Assembly (NCBI GenBank): GCA_028693555.1
Contig: JAQUVD010000039.1
Location: 1-35,406 of the forward strand
Source: Hespellia sp.
Lineage (GTDB): Bacteria; Bacillota; Clostridia; Lachnospirales; Lachnospiraceae
Direction: 5' to 3'
DNA length: 35,406 nucleotides
Shown here: piece by piece, positions 15,280 to 24,439 of the stretch
Numbering within the stretch: position 1 is the stretch's first letter
Layout of the letters: each line of letters begins with the position of its first letter
Notes under the pieces: generated by a model
What the model was told of the DNA's origin: nothing
What the model saw: only the letters and a program-made list of their open reading frames with translations
Database searches by the model: none
Translations under genes and position numbers: made by a program

Positions 15280-16470
15280 ATGATTAATTTTGAATTCTAT
15301 AATCCTACAAAAGTTATATTTGGAAAAAATGTAGAGACTGAAGCAGGGAAAGAAATCAAAGCACGCGGCGGACATAAAGTTCTTGTACATTTCGGAGGGG
15401 ATTATCTTCAGAAAAACGGAACACTCGACCGTGTACATCAGGGACTGACAGATGCCGGTCTGGAGTATGTAGATTTGGACGGAGTCGTTCCAAACCCAAG
15501 ACTGAGTCTTGTAAAGAAAGGAATTGAGTTATGTAAAAAAGAAGACGTTGACTTCCTTCTTCCAATCGGTGGCGGAAGCGCAATTGATTCTGCGAAGGGA
15601 ATTGCATATGGATTAGCTAATGATTTTGAATTAGAAGAATTGTTGATGGGTAAGGTTACTACAGATAAAATCGCACCGATTGGCTGCATTTCAACAATTG
15701 CAGCAACAGGTTCAGAAACAAGTAATTCTATGGTAATTACAATCGAAGAGTATAACGGACAGAAAAATCTGAAACGCTCTTACAATCACGATTGTGCCCG
15801 TCCTCTTTTCGCATGTATGAATCCAGAACTCACCTATACATTGCCTGTATACCAGACAGCCAGCGGTTCCTCTGATATTATGATGCACACAATGGAGCGT
15901 TATTTCACAAATACCAACGATGTCGATTTAATTGATCGAATGGCTGAAGGTCTTTTAGTTTCCGTTCGCGAAGCCGCCTTAAAGGCAGTTAAAACACCTG
16001 ATGATTATGAAGCCCGTGCTACATTAATGTGGGCTGGGAGCCTCTCTCACAACGGATTAACCGGTACCGGACGTCAATCCGATTTTGCTTCTCACAAAAT
16101 TGAGCACGAATTAGGCGGTATGTTCGATGTTGCTCACGGTGCTGGTTTATGCGCTATTTGGGGAAGCTGGGCTCGTTATGTACTCAAAACAAACCCTGCA
16201 AGATTTGCACAATTTGGTGTTCGCGTATTTGACGTCGCTGAAGACTTCTATAATGTAGAATCTACGGCTTTAAAGGGGATTGAAGCTTGGGAAAATTGGT
16301 GTACAAAGATCGGAATGCCCATTAACCTTCGTCAATTGAACATTTTGCCGACAGACAGCCAAATTGAAGAAATGGCTGAAAAATGTGTTGCCACAGGCGG
16401 CGGAGCTGTTGGTTTCTTCCAACCTTTAAGTAAAGATGATGTTATTAAAATTTTCAATATGGCTAAATAA
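15280..16470 (+). CDS. Iron-containing alcohol dehydrogenase (YqhD/BdhA-like)
   Basis: NAD(P)H-dependent reduction of an aldehyde to an alcohol, 396 residues. The N-terminal nucleotide-binding part has PIGGGSAID with ATGSETSNS; the C-terminal helical domain holds the metal ligands D199, H203, H272 and H286, spaced exactly as D194/H198/H267/H281 of E. coli YqhD. AAGGAGG precedes the start by about 8 bases. It is transcribed divergently from the PTS regulator and ends at its own hairpin. A sensible role is disposal of the aldehyde made by the neighbouring aldolase, or of butyraldehyde or lactaldehyde. This is inferred from position only; such enzymes are broad in substrate. Confidence 0.92.
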   Translation: MINFEFYNPTKVIFGKNVETEAGKEIKARGGHKVLVHFGGDYLQKNGTLDRVHQGLTDAGLEYVDLDGVVPNPRLSLVKKGIELCKKEDVDFLLPIGGGSAIDSAKGIAYGLANDFELEELLMGKVTTDKIAPIGCISTIAATGSETSNSMVITIEEYNGQKNLKRSYNHDCARPLFACMNPELTYTLPVYQTASGSSDIMMHTMERYFTNTNDVDLIDRMAEGLLVSVREAALKAVKTPDDYEARATLMWAGSLSHNGLTGTGRQSDFASHKIEHELGGMFDVAHGAGLCAIWGSWARYVLKTNPARFAQFGVRVFDVAEDFYNVESTALKGIEAWENWCTKIGMPINLRQLNILPTDSQIEEMAEKCVATGGGAVGFFQPLSKDDVIKIFNMAK

Positions 16471-16520
16471 TACATCTGTGTGAAACTCTCTAAATGAATA
16501 AAAATAACATGGTAATCTAA

Positions 16521-16563
16521 AATTGACAAAGGACGGCGCCAACGGTTTCGTCCTTTGTCAATT
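16521..16563. terminator. Bidirectional terminator between alcohol dehydrogenase and gatB
   Basis: Perfect 15-bp stem: 16521-16535 (AATTGACAAAGGACG) pairs with 16549-16563 across a 13-base loop. A/T-rich flanks suit termination of the dehydrogenase from the left and of the aspS-gatCAB transcript from the right. Confidence 0.85.
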
Positions 16564-16576
16564 AAACTGTGAATCT

Positions 16577-18010
16577 TTATTTCAGCATCTCCCGAAGCAT
16601 CTCATTTACCTTCGCCGGATTTGCTTTTCCCTGCATCGCCTTCATCGTCTGTCCGACCAGTGCGCCGATGGCCTTTTCCTTGCCGCCTTTATACTCATCC
16701 ACAGCCTTCTGGTTATTGGCAATAACTGTTTCAATGGCAGACTTTAATGCACCATCATCGTTGACCGTTTTCAATCCTTTTTCTTCTACATACTGATCCG
16801 GATCAATGTCATCCGTAAAGATTTTTTCAAATACTTCCTTCGCAACCGAGCTGTTGATATCTCCGGCATCTGCAAGAAGAACTAATTTTGCAAGATTTTC
16901 CGGTGAGAACTTCAAGTCGTCTGCTTCGATTGCATGTTCCTTCATCAGACGAAGTGTCTCGCCCATTAACCAGTTTGCAACCTTTTTCGGTTTTTTGCAG
17001 ATAGCCGTTGTCGCTTCAAACAGATCTGCCATTGTCTTCGATGCGGTAATGATTTCCGCATCATACTGCGGGATTGCAAACTCGTTCTTGTAACGCTCTA
17101 ATTTCTCGGTGCGCAGTTCCGGCTCCTGTGATTTGATCTTTGCAATCCAATCATCAGAAATCACGATCGGTACCAGATCCGGCTCTGGGAAATAACGGTA
17201 ATCCTGCGCATCTTCCTTCGAACGCATCGCATAAGAGCTTTCTTTGTTATCATCCCATCGTCTTGTCTCCTGAATTACCTGTCTACCCTCTTCAATGAGT
17301 TCAATCTGACGTGCTCTCTCTCCCTCGATTGCACGTGCAATTGCCTTAAAGGAGTTGATGTTCTTCATCTCGGTTCTGGTTCCGAATTCTGCCGCACCAA
17401 CTTCACGGACTGACAGGTTCACATCTGCTCTCATGGAACCTTCCTGTAACTTACAGTCCGATGCGCCAAGATACTGAATGATCAGTCTTAGCTTCTCGAG
17501 GTATGCGATCACTTCATCTGAAGAGCGCATATCCGGTTCCGATACAATTTCAATCAGTGGTACACCGCTTCGGTTGTAGTCGACAAGTGAGCTGTCATCC
17601 CACTCATCATGGATGAGTTTACCTGCATCTTCTTCCATATGCATTTCATGAATGCGCACCTGTTTCTTCACATCACCGACTTCAATTTCCACATATCCAT
17701 CTCTTGCGATTGGGAGATACAACTGGGAAATCTGATAGTTCTGCGGATTGTCCGGATAGAAATAGTTCTTGCGGTCAAATTTGCAGACCTGTGTGATTTT
17801 ACAGTTTGTCGCAAGACCTACTGCCATTGCATATTCAACGACCTGTTTATTCAGTACCGGAAGGGAACCCGGCATACCGGTGCAGACCGGACATGTGTGT
17901 GTATTGGGCGCGCCACCGAATTCGGTGCTGCAGCCGCAGAAAATCTTTGTCTTTGTCGCTAATTCCACATGGACCTCAAGTCCAATGACTGTCTCGTATT
18001 GCTTTGCCAT
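16577..18010 (-). CDS. gatB: Asp-tRNA(Asn)/Glu-tRNA(Gln) amidotransferase subunit B
   Basis: tRNA-binding and kinase subunit of GatCAB, which amidates mischarged Asp-tRNA(Asn) or Glu-tRNA(Gln). Full length at 477 residues. The N-terminal cradle starts GLEVHVELATKTK, followed by the cysteine-containing [15 protein letters not shown], the GMRADVN-like stretch and a C-terminal helical and YqeY-like tail ending [11 protein letters not shown]. The start at 18010 follows AGGAGG that overlaps the gatA stop, 6 bases away, so translation is probably coupled. A deleted copy of this gene lies at 3379-3594. It is the last gene of the operon and ends at a strong hairpin. Confidence 0.97.
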   Translation of the reverse strand: MAKQYETVIGLEVHVELATKTKIFCGCSTEFGGAPNTHTCPVCTGMPGSLPVLNKQVVEYAMAVGLATNCKITQVCKFDRKNYFYPDNPQNYQISQLYLPIARDGYVEIEVGDVKKQVRIHEMHMEEDAGKLIHDEWDDSSLVDYNRSGVPLIEIVSEPDMRSSDEVIAYLEKLRLIIQYLGASDCKLQEGSMRADVNLSVREVGAAEFGTRTEMKNINSFKAIARAIEGERARQIELIEEGRQVIQETRRWDDNKESSYAMRSKEDAQDYRYFPEPDLVPIVISDDWIAKIKSQEPELRTEKLERYKNEFAIPQYDAEIITASKTMADLFEATTAICKKPKKVANWLMGETLRLMKEHAIEADDLKFSPENLAKLVLLADAGDINSSVAKEVFEKIFTDDIDPDQYVEEKGLKTVNDDGALKSAIETVIANNQKAVDEYKGGKEKAIGALVGQTMKAMQGKANPAKVNEMLREMLK

Positions 18011-18016
18011 CTTCGG

Positions 18017-19495
18017 TTACGCCTCCTTTTTGCTCATCGCTGCAATGGTTTCATGTTCTTTGTTCGTTGCACACTCATACGTATACGCGGCGCGAATCAT
18101 CTTTTTCTCCTGAAAGCAGTCACCGATGATCTGCATTCCGATTGGAAGTCCCTTCGAATCCTTTCCGATTGGAACCGACATTCCCGGAAGTCCTGCAAGA
18201 TTCAAAGAAATGGTATAAATATCACCGAGGTACATCTTAAGTGGATCACTTAATGATTTCCCAAGCTCCGGTGCTGTCGTTGGCGCTGCCGGTCCGATTA
18301 TCACATCGTATTTTGCAAATGCTTTGTCAAATTCTGCTTTGATGAGTGCTTTCGTCCGAAGCGCTTTCAAGTAGTAAGCATCATAATAACCGGAACTAAG
18401 CACAAATGATCCCAGCATGATTCTGCGTTTCACTTCCGCTCCAAAGCCTTCTGATCTGCTCTTTTTATACATGTGATGGAGTCCTTCATATTCCTCTGCG
18501 CGGAATCCATATTTCACACCGTCAAAGCGTTCCAGATTCGAGCTTGCCTCTGCCGATGCGATCACATAATATGCAGGAATTGCATATTTCACGAGTCCAA
18601 GATCAAATGTTTCAACGATTGCCCCTTTTCCTTCTAACACGTTCACTGCTTTCTGAATCGCAGATTTTACCTCTGCATCCAGTCCTTCTCCAAAATAATC
18701 TTTTGGAATCCCGATCTTCATTCCTTTTACATCGTCTGTTAATGCCGCAGTGAAATCGTAATCTTCTCTCTGCACAGATGTACTGTCTTTCGAATCGTGC
18801 GATGCAATTGCTTCTAAAATTGCTGCACAGTCTGTAACATCCTTCGCGACCGGTCCAATCTGATCCAGTGACGAACCGTATGCAATCAGACCATAGCGTG
18901 AAACTGTTCCGTAAGTCGGCTTAATTCCGACGACTCCACAGAAAGAGCTCGGCTGACGAATGGAACCGCCTGTGTCAGAGCCAAGCGCATAAGGCACCTC
19001 ACCTGCTGCCACAGCCGCACAGGAGCCACCGGAAGACCCGCCCGGTACATGTGCCGTATTATGTGGATTCTTTGTCGGTCCAAAGTACGAAGTCTCTGTC
19101 GTGCTTCCCATTGCAAATTCATCCATGTTCGTCTTACCGATGATGACTGCGCCTGCCTTCTGAAGGTTCAAGACCGCCTCCGAGGTGAATGTCGGTTTGA
19201 AATTGCCAAGTATCTTTGAACTGCAGGTTGTAAGCTGTCCCTTGATACACATGTTATCTTTGATTGCAACCGGCACACCAGCCAGTGGTCCGGTCAGCTC
19301 TCCTGCGTCTATTTTTTTCTGCACTGCCTCTGCCTGCGCAAGTGCACCTTCCTTGTCAACCGTCACGAAGCTGTTAATGTCCTGTTCCGTCGCTTCGATC
19401 CGTTCCATAAATTTCTGCACCGCTTCTACTACAGAAATTTCTTTTTCCTTTATCTTCTGCCCCAGCTCTACCGCTGTAAGTTGAAAAATATCCAT
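18017..19495 (-). CDS. gatA: Asp-tRNA(Asn)/Glu-tRNA(Gln) amidotransferase subunit A
   Basis: Amidase subunit that releases ammonia from glutamine for transfer to the mischarged tRNA. 492 residues with the amidase-signature triad: Lys79 in VAIKDNM, Ser154 in PGGSSGGS (cis-Ser region) and nucleophile Ser178 in SDTGGSIRQP, the positions usual for GatA. AAAGGA precedes the ATG at 19495. It lies between gatC and gatB in the standard order. Confidence 0.97.
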   Translation of the reverse strand: MDIFQLTAVELGQKIKEKEISVVEAVQKFMERIEATEQDINSFVTVDKEGALAQAEAVQKKIDAGELTGPLAGVPVAIKDNMCIKGQLTTCSSKILGNFKPTFTSEAVLNLQKAGAVIIGKTNMDEFAMGSTTETSYFGPTKNPHNTAHVPGGSSGGSCAAVAAGEVPYALGSDTGGSIRQPSSFCGVVGIKPTYGTVSRYGLIAYGSSLDQIGPVAKDVTDCAAILEAIASHDSKDSTSVQREDYDFTAALTDDVKGMKIGIPKDYFGEGLDAEVKSAIQKAVNVLEGKGAIVETFDLGLVKYAIPAYYVIASAEASSNLERFDGVKYGFRAEEYEGLHHMYKKSRSEGFGAEVKRRIMLGSFVLSSGYYDAYYLKALRTKALIKAEFDKAFAKYDVIIGPAAPTTAPELGKSLSDPLKMYLGDIYTISLNLAGLPGMSVPIGKDSKGLPIGMQIIGDCFQEKKMIRAAYTYECATNKEHETIAAMSKKEA

Positions 19496-19527
19496 TTCTT
19501 TTTGTCCTTTCCAAACATTTTTCCCAG

Positions 19528-19821
19528 TTATCCGATGGTCTTTGGCACCTCAAAACTATGATTCTTCTGCTTCGGTGCATTTGCCAGTGCTGCCTCATGT
19601 CCATCGCCATTCGTTACAACATCCTCACGGAACACATTATTCACAGGAAATACATGGGACATCGGTTCGATCCCCGCTGTGTCCAGTTCATTTAACGTAT
19701 CAATATAATCCAACATTTTCTCCATATCCTGCTTTGCGTTTTCTTTCTCCTCACCGGATAGTTCCAGCTTTGCAAGGATACCTACATATTCAATTGTCTC
19801 GTCTGATATTTTATTTGCCAT
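19528..19821 (-). CDS. gatC: Asp-tRNA(Asn)/Glu-tRNA(Gln) amidotransferase subunit C
   Basis: Small linker subunit that wraps the GatA-GatB interface. About 97 residues with the family pattern: helix [14 protein letters not shown], then [34 protein letters not shown]. The start at 19821 follows AAAGGAGG by 7 bases; the ATG at 19839 sits inside or before that site and is unlikely. Confidence 0.95.
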   Translation of the reverse strand: MANKISDETIEYVGILAKLELSGEEKENAKQDMEKMLDYIDTLNELDTAGIEPMSHVFPVNNVFREDVVTNGDGHEAALANAPKQKNHSFEVPKTIG

Positions 19822-19842
19822 CTTACTGCCTCCTTTCATCTA

Positions 19843-21174
19843 TTACGGCTCTAATCTGCTCAAATCACGCGGGAAAAGCGTTGTCTCTCTTACATTTTCC
19901 TCCCCCAGAAGCTTCATTGTAAGTCGTTCCATTCCAATTCCCAGTCCGCCATGAGGAGGCATTCCGTGTTTGAAACAGCTCATATACTGCTCCATGCCTT
20001 CCTCTGTCATGCCTCGGCTTTCCATTTTATCCGCCAGCATCTGATAATCATGAATACGCTGGCCTCCGGTCGTGATCTCAAGTCCGTCATACAGTAAGTC
20101 GAAACTCAATGTATATACGGAATCTTTGGGATCATCCATTGCATAGAACGGTCTCTTTTTGGATGGGTAATGTGTGACAAATAAGAAATCCGCATCCCAC
20201 TCTTCTTTTGCATATTGTCCGATCAGCATTTCCTCTTCCGGCTCTAAATCAAATGGATTCTTAATTGGACGATCATATTTTTCAGATACAAGCCGTTTGA
20301 TTTCATCGAACCGCACGGTCGGAATCTTCTCTGTGTTCGGAAGTTCGACTCCCAGTATCTTCAGTTCTTTTGCATATTCTTCTTTCAGAAGCGCCATTGT
20401 ATACTGCAAAAATCCTGTTTCCATTGCCATAATCTCTTCAAATCCATCAATGTATCCCATCTCGAAATCAAGACTGGTATACTCATTCAAATGTCTTTTT
20501 GTGTTATGCTTTTCTGCTCGAAAGACAGGTGCTGTCTCAAACACACGGTCAAAAACGCCGACCATCATCTGTTTGTATAACTGCGGGCTCTGCTGCAGAA
20601 TTGCCGGTCTGTGGAAATATTCCAGTTTAAAAAGATTCGAACCTCCCTCTGCACTCTTTGCACCGATTTTAGGTGTGTGAATCTCCGTGAAGCCCTCTTT
20701 GTAGAGAAAGTCACGAAAACCTCTTACAATCCCTTCCTGTATTTTAAATTTTGCCCGTTCACGAATATTACGAAGCGAGATTGGACGATAGTTCAGTTTC
20801 GCCTCTAACGATGTCTTCATTTTCCATTTGGAAATCTGAAGCGGCATTGCCTCCGTCGCTTTACTTAAAAGCCTCATTTCTTTCATCCGAAGCTCCACAC
20901 CGTTGGGCGCTTTCTCATTTTTTTCCAGTACTCCTGCCACTTCAATCGTATCTGCCTCTTTGATCTCTTTTAAATCAAAGGCTGCACTGCTTTCTTCGTA
21001 AACACATTGAAGCAGTCCTTCCCGCTTTCTCAGAATCACAAAGGCAACGATTCCCATATCGCGGATTGTGTGAATCGCACCATTCGTTTTGATGGTTTCT
21101 CCCATCATGTTGTCTGCCAGTATTTCACTTAACTCTAATACTTCCTTTTTTTCTACGCCTGTCATAAATTCCAT
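19843..21174 (-). CDS. aspS: Archaeal-type, probably non-discriminating aspartyl-tRNA synthetase
   Basis: Class IIb synthetase charging tRNA(Asp) and, if non-discriminating, tRNA(Asn). 443 residues, lacking the bacterial GAD insertion and close in length to the archaeal/eukaryal form. An N-terminal OB-fold anticodon domain (about 20-105) precedes motif 1 (FTEIHTPKI), motif 2 (FRAEKHNTKRHLNEYTSLDFE) and motif 3 (GGLGIGMERLTM). In the OB fold the residue aligned with Trp26 of the discriminating Thermococcus enzyme is His (GAIHTIRD), the state linked to relaxed tRNA choice. Its place at the head of gatCAB supports the indirect Asn-tRNA route. GAGAGG lies 9 bases upstream of the ATG at 21174. Asn synthetase is the main alternative, but these motifs and context fit AspRS better. 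Confidence 0.9.
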   Translation of the reverse strand: MEFMTGVEKKEVLELSEILADNMMGETIKTNGAIHTIRDMGIVAFVILRKREGLLQCVYEESSAAFDLKEIKEADTIEVAGVLEKNEKAPNGVELRMKEMRLLSKATEAMPLQISKWKMKTSLEAKLNYRPISLRNIRERAKFKIQEGIVRGFRDFLYKEGFTEIHTPKIGAKSAEGGSNLFKLEYFHRPAILQQSPQLYKQMMVGVFDRVFETAPVFRAEKHNTKRHLNEYTSLDFEMGYIDGFEEIMAMETGFLQYTMALLKEEYAKELKILGVELPNTEKIPTVRFDEIKRLVSEKYDRPIKNPFDLEPEEEMLIGQYAKEEWDADFLFVTHYPSKKRPFYAMDDPKDSVYTLSFDLLYDGLEITTGGQRIHDYQMLADKMESRGMTEEGMEQYMSCFKHGMPPHGGLGIGMERLTMKLLGEENVRETTLFPRDLSRLEP

Positions 21175-21292
21175 AAACGCTTTCCTCTCTTTTCATTTTT
21201 CTTCAACCTTATTCATTCTGGAAGCTTCTCAAATAGAATCTGAAAAAGAAAAAAGACTGGCAGCACAAATACACTACCAATCCTTATCGACA

Positions 21293-21560
21293 TAAAAAAG
21301 TCCCAGAACATAGCTGTTCTGGGACGGATATAATCAAATATAATCCGCGGTACCACCCGCATTGAATAGACACCCTTGCCTATTCCTCTCAAGATACATA
21401 ACGTGCATCATCCGTACTTACCTACTGTTCGTTCAATAAGTCTGCTCCCAAGTGTTCCCTTGTATCTCTTCCTCTGCGCAGCGCTCTCAGTCGGTGGCAC
21501 TGTCTTTCCTGTCAGATTTCAAAATCAGAGTCTTGTTCATTGCTTTGATTCGTTGAATTG
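21293..21560 (-). promoter_or_regulatory. T-box riboswitch leader of aspS-gatCAB
   Basis: Minus-strand leader with the conserved T-box GGTGGTACCGCGG (complement of 21345-21357), a stem III hairpin GAATAG...CTATTC just upstream, an AGTAGGTAAGT-type segment before it, and the terminator at 21300-21325. Uncharged tRNA binding would favour the antiterminator and raise synthesis of the synthetase and amidotransferase. The specifier codon was not resolved with confidence; a GAC at 21440-21442 is one candidate for Asp. Confidence 0.92.
21300..21325 (-). terminator. T-box terminator hairpin
   Basis: GTCCCAGAACA (21300-21310) pairs perfectly with TGTTCTGGGAC (21315-21325) across a 4-base loop; on the minus strand it is followed by six or more Ts. 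Mutually exclusive with the T-box antiterminator. Confidence 0.93.
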
Positions 21561-21566
21561 TTTATT

Positions 21567-21595
21567 ATGTTAACATACGACTTTGAGAATTGCAA
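21567..21595 (-). promoter_or_regulatory. Promoter of the T-box/aspS operon
   Basis: TTGCAA (21590-21595) and TAACAT (21567-21572) with a 17-base spacer on the minus strand, just upstream of the T-box leader. No clear terminator separates it from the acyltransferase gene ending at 21610, so some read-through is possible. Confidence 0.5.
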
Positions 21596-21609
21596 GCTTT
21601 TTTCACTCT

Positions 21610-23433
21610 CTATTTGTAATGGAACTTCTTATGCATCTCTTCTTTGAACTCTTTCCACCGAAAGATTACGAGTGCCATCAGGAACAGGAAGCTGATTCCC
21701 ACACAGGCGGTACACGCAAATGTAACCGTTACAACTTTCGTTAGTAACAGAATCAGTGGCAGCAGCATTCCATAAGTTGTTGCCATGACATAATAAATCA
21801 TATATTCTCGTGCTGAGTGTGACTGCAGCTTTGAAATCACAAGCATCGAAACTTCGATCAGCACAGACACGCCCGGCAATACAAAATTCACAGACCATCC
21901 CCGCCATCCTGTCGCGTTATCCCAGATGAAACAACCAATCGTAATGACCAATAACTGCCACATCGCATTTTTCAGAAGATTGTGACGCTTGAAAAATCCA
22001 ATCGTTAATGCAAGCCACATACTTGCAACACCGCCCGCAACCCAGAGTGCCCACTGGAAATCCGTTGTCAGAGAATACGCAACCACAACAGAAACCACAA
22101 CGCTCACAAGACACAGGAATGTAAACCACTTGTAAAAGGTGATTGCAACCGCGCTCTCCGGCTCTTCCTCCGGAAGCATGGTATCCTGTTCCTCTGAATC
22201 AATTCCTTCTTCTTTTAAAATACGAAAGAAATTACGCTGAACATTCGTTGTATCAAATCTCGATGTGAAGCCAAATGTAATCGTATCCTGAAACGAACAC
22301 ATGCACAGCTCCAACTGTGGTGTACTTGTATATACGCCAAACCGCTCGATATAAGGCAGATATTCCTGTGGCATCTTCACCACACTCATATTCGAAAAAA
22401 TCGCTGTAAACTCATTTTTTGATATTGTGGTTCCTGCAGAAATGGCGCGGTTTTTCAGTTCTAATGGCGCAAAACGAAGAAGTGGATGATGTTCAAGCGC
22501 AACAAGCTGACTCATATTCTCAGCCATCTTCTCTGCGGTCAGCTCCGTCTTGAAATACTCCTTTACCGACTCCAGCACCTGTCTAAAAGACTGCTCTCCC
22601 TCACGGAACCGATACTCCGGCTCAATCCACCAGAAGAAATTCAACATCGAAGACGACGGGAAAAAATTCCGCAGATTCACCGGCACCATTAGACGAACCA
22701 ATTTCCGCTCCTGTGCCTTGGTCATCTCCGCATGGATTGCGCACAGATAAACCGCTGTCAAAAATACTGTCATGGACACGCCGTACTCTCTCGCTTTTGC
22801 AAGCAGTGCCTTGACCGACACCGTAGTTTCTGTCACATGAAGCTTCATGTTCTCATGCTTGGTTCCCTTTAAAACATGTGCTTTTTCTTTTTTCTTTTTT
22901 CTTCCTTTGATATCCTTTGAATAGTATTTATTAAACCCATCATTTTCCTGATCCGGAATCGTAATGTCATCGGGCAGAAGCGATACGTCCGGCAGATTGT
23001 CCTGCTGATGAGCCACAAGCAGGTACTGTTTTACCAGTTCTCGCAAGAACTCTGTCGCTCCGCTCCCATCTGTAAGCGCATGAAACACTTCAAAATTAAT
23101 CCGGTTTTTATAATAGGTAACTTCAAATAGCAGCTTTTTTTTATCTCTCACATAGATGCTGCTGCACGGGCTTTTCTTTTCCTGACATACGACAGGACGC
23201 AGCTCACTTTTTTCCAAATAATGCCAGAACAATCCCTTCCTTAACACGGACAAAAAGACAGGATACTTTTCCAGTGTCTTGTCCAAAGCCCGCTGAAGCT
23301 GATCTTCCTGCACCTGCTCCTTCAACAGACAATAGAATCGAAACACTCTGGTATCATTCTTATTGCTTGTCGCAGGAAATACTTTGGCAGCATTATCCAG
23401 ATTTCTCCAATGTGCTCGTTTTGTGTTCGGCAT
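21610..23433 (-). CDS. HXXXDG acyltransferase fused to a multi-pass membrane domain
   Basis: A 607-residue two-part protein. Residues about 1-430 resemble the condensation/alcohol O-acetyltransferase/WS-DGAT superfamily, with the catalytic motif HALTDG (H118, D122) and a later GFTSRFDT-type strand. Residues about 435-600 carry roughly six hydrophobic segments and a basic tail; this matches a conserved, uncharacterised membrane region (DUF6320-like, from memory). It probably transfers an acyl group to a hydroxyl or amine at the membrane; donor and acceptor are unknown. GGAGG lies at the end of the upstream esterase gene, 3 bases from its stop, so the two are likely co-translated. Confidence 0.8.
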   Translation of the reverse strand: MPNTKRAHWRNLDNAAKVFPATSNKNDTRVFRFYCLLKEQVQEDQLQRALDKTLEKYPVFLSVLRKGLFWHYLEKSELRPVVCQEKKSPCSSIYVRDKKKLLFEVTYYKNRINFEVFHALTDGSGATEFLRELVKQYLLVAHQQDNLPDVSLLPDDITIPDQENDGFNKYYSKDIKGRKKKKEKAHVLKGTKHENMKLHVTETTVSVKALLAKAREYGVSMTVFLTAVYLCAIHAEMTKAQERKLVRLMVPVNLRNFFPSSSMLNFFWWIEPEYRFREGEQSFRQVLESVKEYFKTELTAEKMAENMSQLVALEHHPLLRFAPLELKNRAISAGTTISKNEFTAIFSNMSVVKMPQEYLPYIERFGVYTSTPQLELCMCSFQDTITFGFTSRFDTTNVQRNFFRILKEEGIDSEEQDTMLPEEEPESAVAITFYKWFTFLCLVSVVVSVVVAYSLTTDFQWALWVAGGVASMWLALTIGFFKRHNLLKNAMWQLLVITIGCFIWDNATGWRGWSVNFVLPGVSVLIEVSMLVISKLQSHSAREYMIYYVMATTYGMLLPLILLLTKVVTVTFACTACVGISFLFLMALVIFRWKEFKEEMHKKFHYK

Positions 23434-23436
23434 GTT

Positions 23437-24384
23437 CTATTCTTCCTCCAAAGCACTCGCTTTTAAAAATGTATTGATATATTCAAAGCTTTCCTGTACA
23501 TGAAGATTCTTAATTCCCAAAGCGAAAAATCCATGCAGTGCGTCTTTGATTCGATAAATTTTCACAAGATTTCCTGCCTCCCGAAGTCTGTGCCCATATG
23601 CTTCCCCTTCATCCCGAAGTGGGTCAAATTCGGAAGTTAAAATCAGAGTGATCGGCTGATGACTCAAATCTTTTTCCAGGATTGGAGCAAAATATGGATT
23701 CTGCTTATCCTCCTCACAGCTCGCATATAAATCAATATAATCCCGCATCTTCCCTGCTGTCAGAAGATAGTCCTCTCCATTTTCCTGTACCGACGGAAAT
23801 TCTGAATTTTCAGAATAATCGTTATTCGTTGCCGGATAGATCAGAATCTGTCTCTTCGGCATAAATTCGCCACGATCTCTCGCCATCAAAGATAACGCCG
23901 CTGTCAGATTCCCGCCTGCACTGTCCCCCACGATCGTGATATCAGCAGGGTCCACATTTAACATAAACTGATCTGTGAAAAGTGCTTTTGCCACGGCGTA
24001 GCAGTCCTCCAGTCCTGTTGGAAATGGGTGTTCCGGTGCCAGTCTGTATTCCACGGAAACTACAATATGGTTCGTTGCATTTGCCATGCGTGCACAAACT
24101 CTCTGATAATTCTCCACACTTTCAGTCACCCAGCCGCCACCGTGAATAAACAGCATTACCGGAAGGCTATTCTTTCCCGCCTCCCGAAAAGATGTTTCAT
24201 TCGGGAAATAAATACGTGTCGGCACTTCATATTCTCCATTATAAACAGGATAATCAATTGTCTTGTAAAATATACTTAAAGGATCCAGTCTCTTCAGATC
24301 TGCAAGATGTCTAGATGCTTCCACTTCAATTCCGCCAAACGACAGTGCTTTCAAAATCGCCTGTGCTGCTTTATTTATCGCCAT
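23437..24384 (-). CDS. Alpha/beta hydrolase of the hormone-sensitive-lipase family
   Basis: Carboxylesterase of about 315 residues. The oxyanion-hole motif HGGGW is at 81-85, the nucleophile Ser155 in GDSAGGN, Asp254 in SEFDPLRDE and His284 in ALHGFF. No signal peptide, so cytoplasmic. The start at 24384 is chosen because upstream codons to 24534 overlap the preceding gene and look non-coding; the site before it (GAGAG) is weak. Paired with an acyltransferase, it may remove acyl groups that the partner adds, or supply an acyl donor; this is inference. Confidence 0.88.
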   Translation of the reverse strand: MAINKAAQAILKALSFGGIEVEASRHLADLKRLDPLSIFYKTIDYPVYNGEYEVPTRIYFPNETSFREAGKNSLPVMLFIHGGGWVTESVENYQRVCARMANATNHIVVSVEYRLAPEHPFPTGLEDCYAVAKALFTDQFMLNVDPADITIVGDSAGGNLTAALSLMARDRGEFMPKRQILIYPATNNDYSENSEFPSVQENGEDYLLTAGKMRDYIDLYASCEEDKQNPYFAPILEKDLSHQPITLILTSEFDPLRDEGEAYGHRLREAGNLVKIYRIKDALHGFFALGIKNLHVQESFEYINTFLKASALEEE

Positions 24385-24439
24385 ATGTTTTTTCTCTCTT
24401 TTCGCTTTTATTATTTTTGTGCAGAAATCCGGTGACTGC

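Noticed and set aside
20174-20680. 168-codon open frame antisense to aspS
   Set aside because: Shadow of the synthetase gene; no recognisable domain or start signal.
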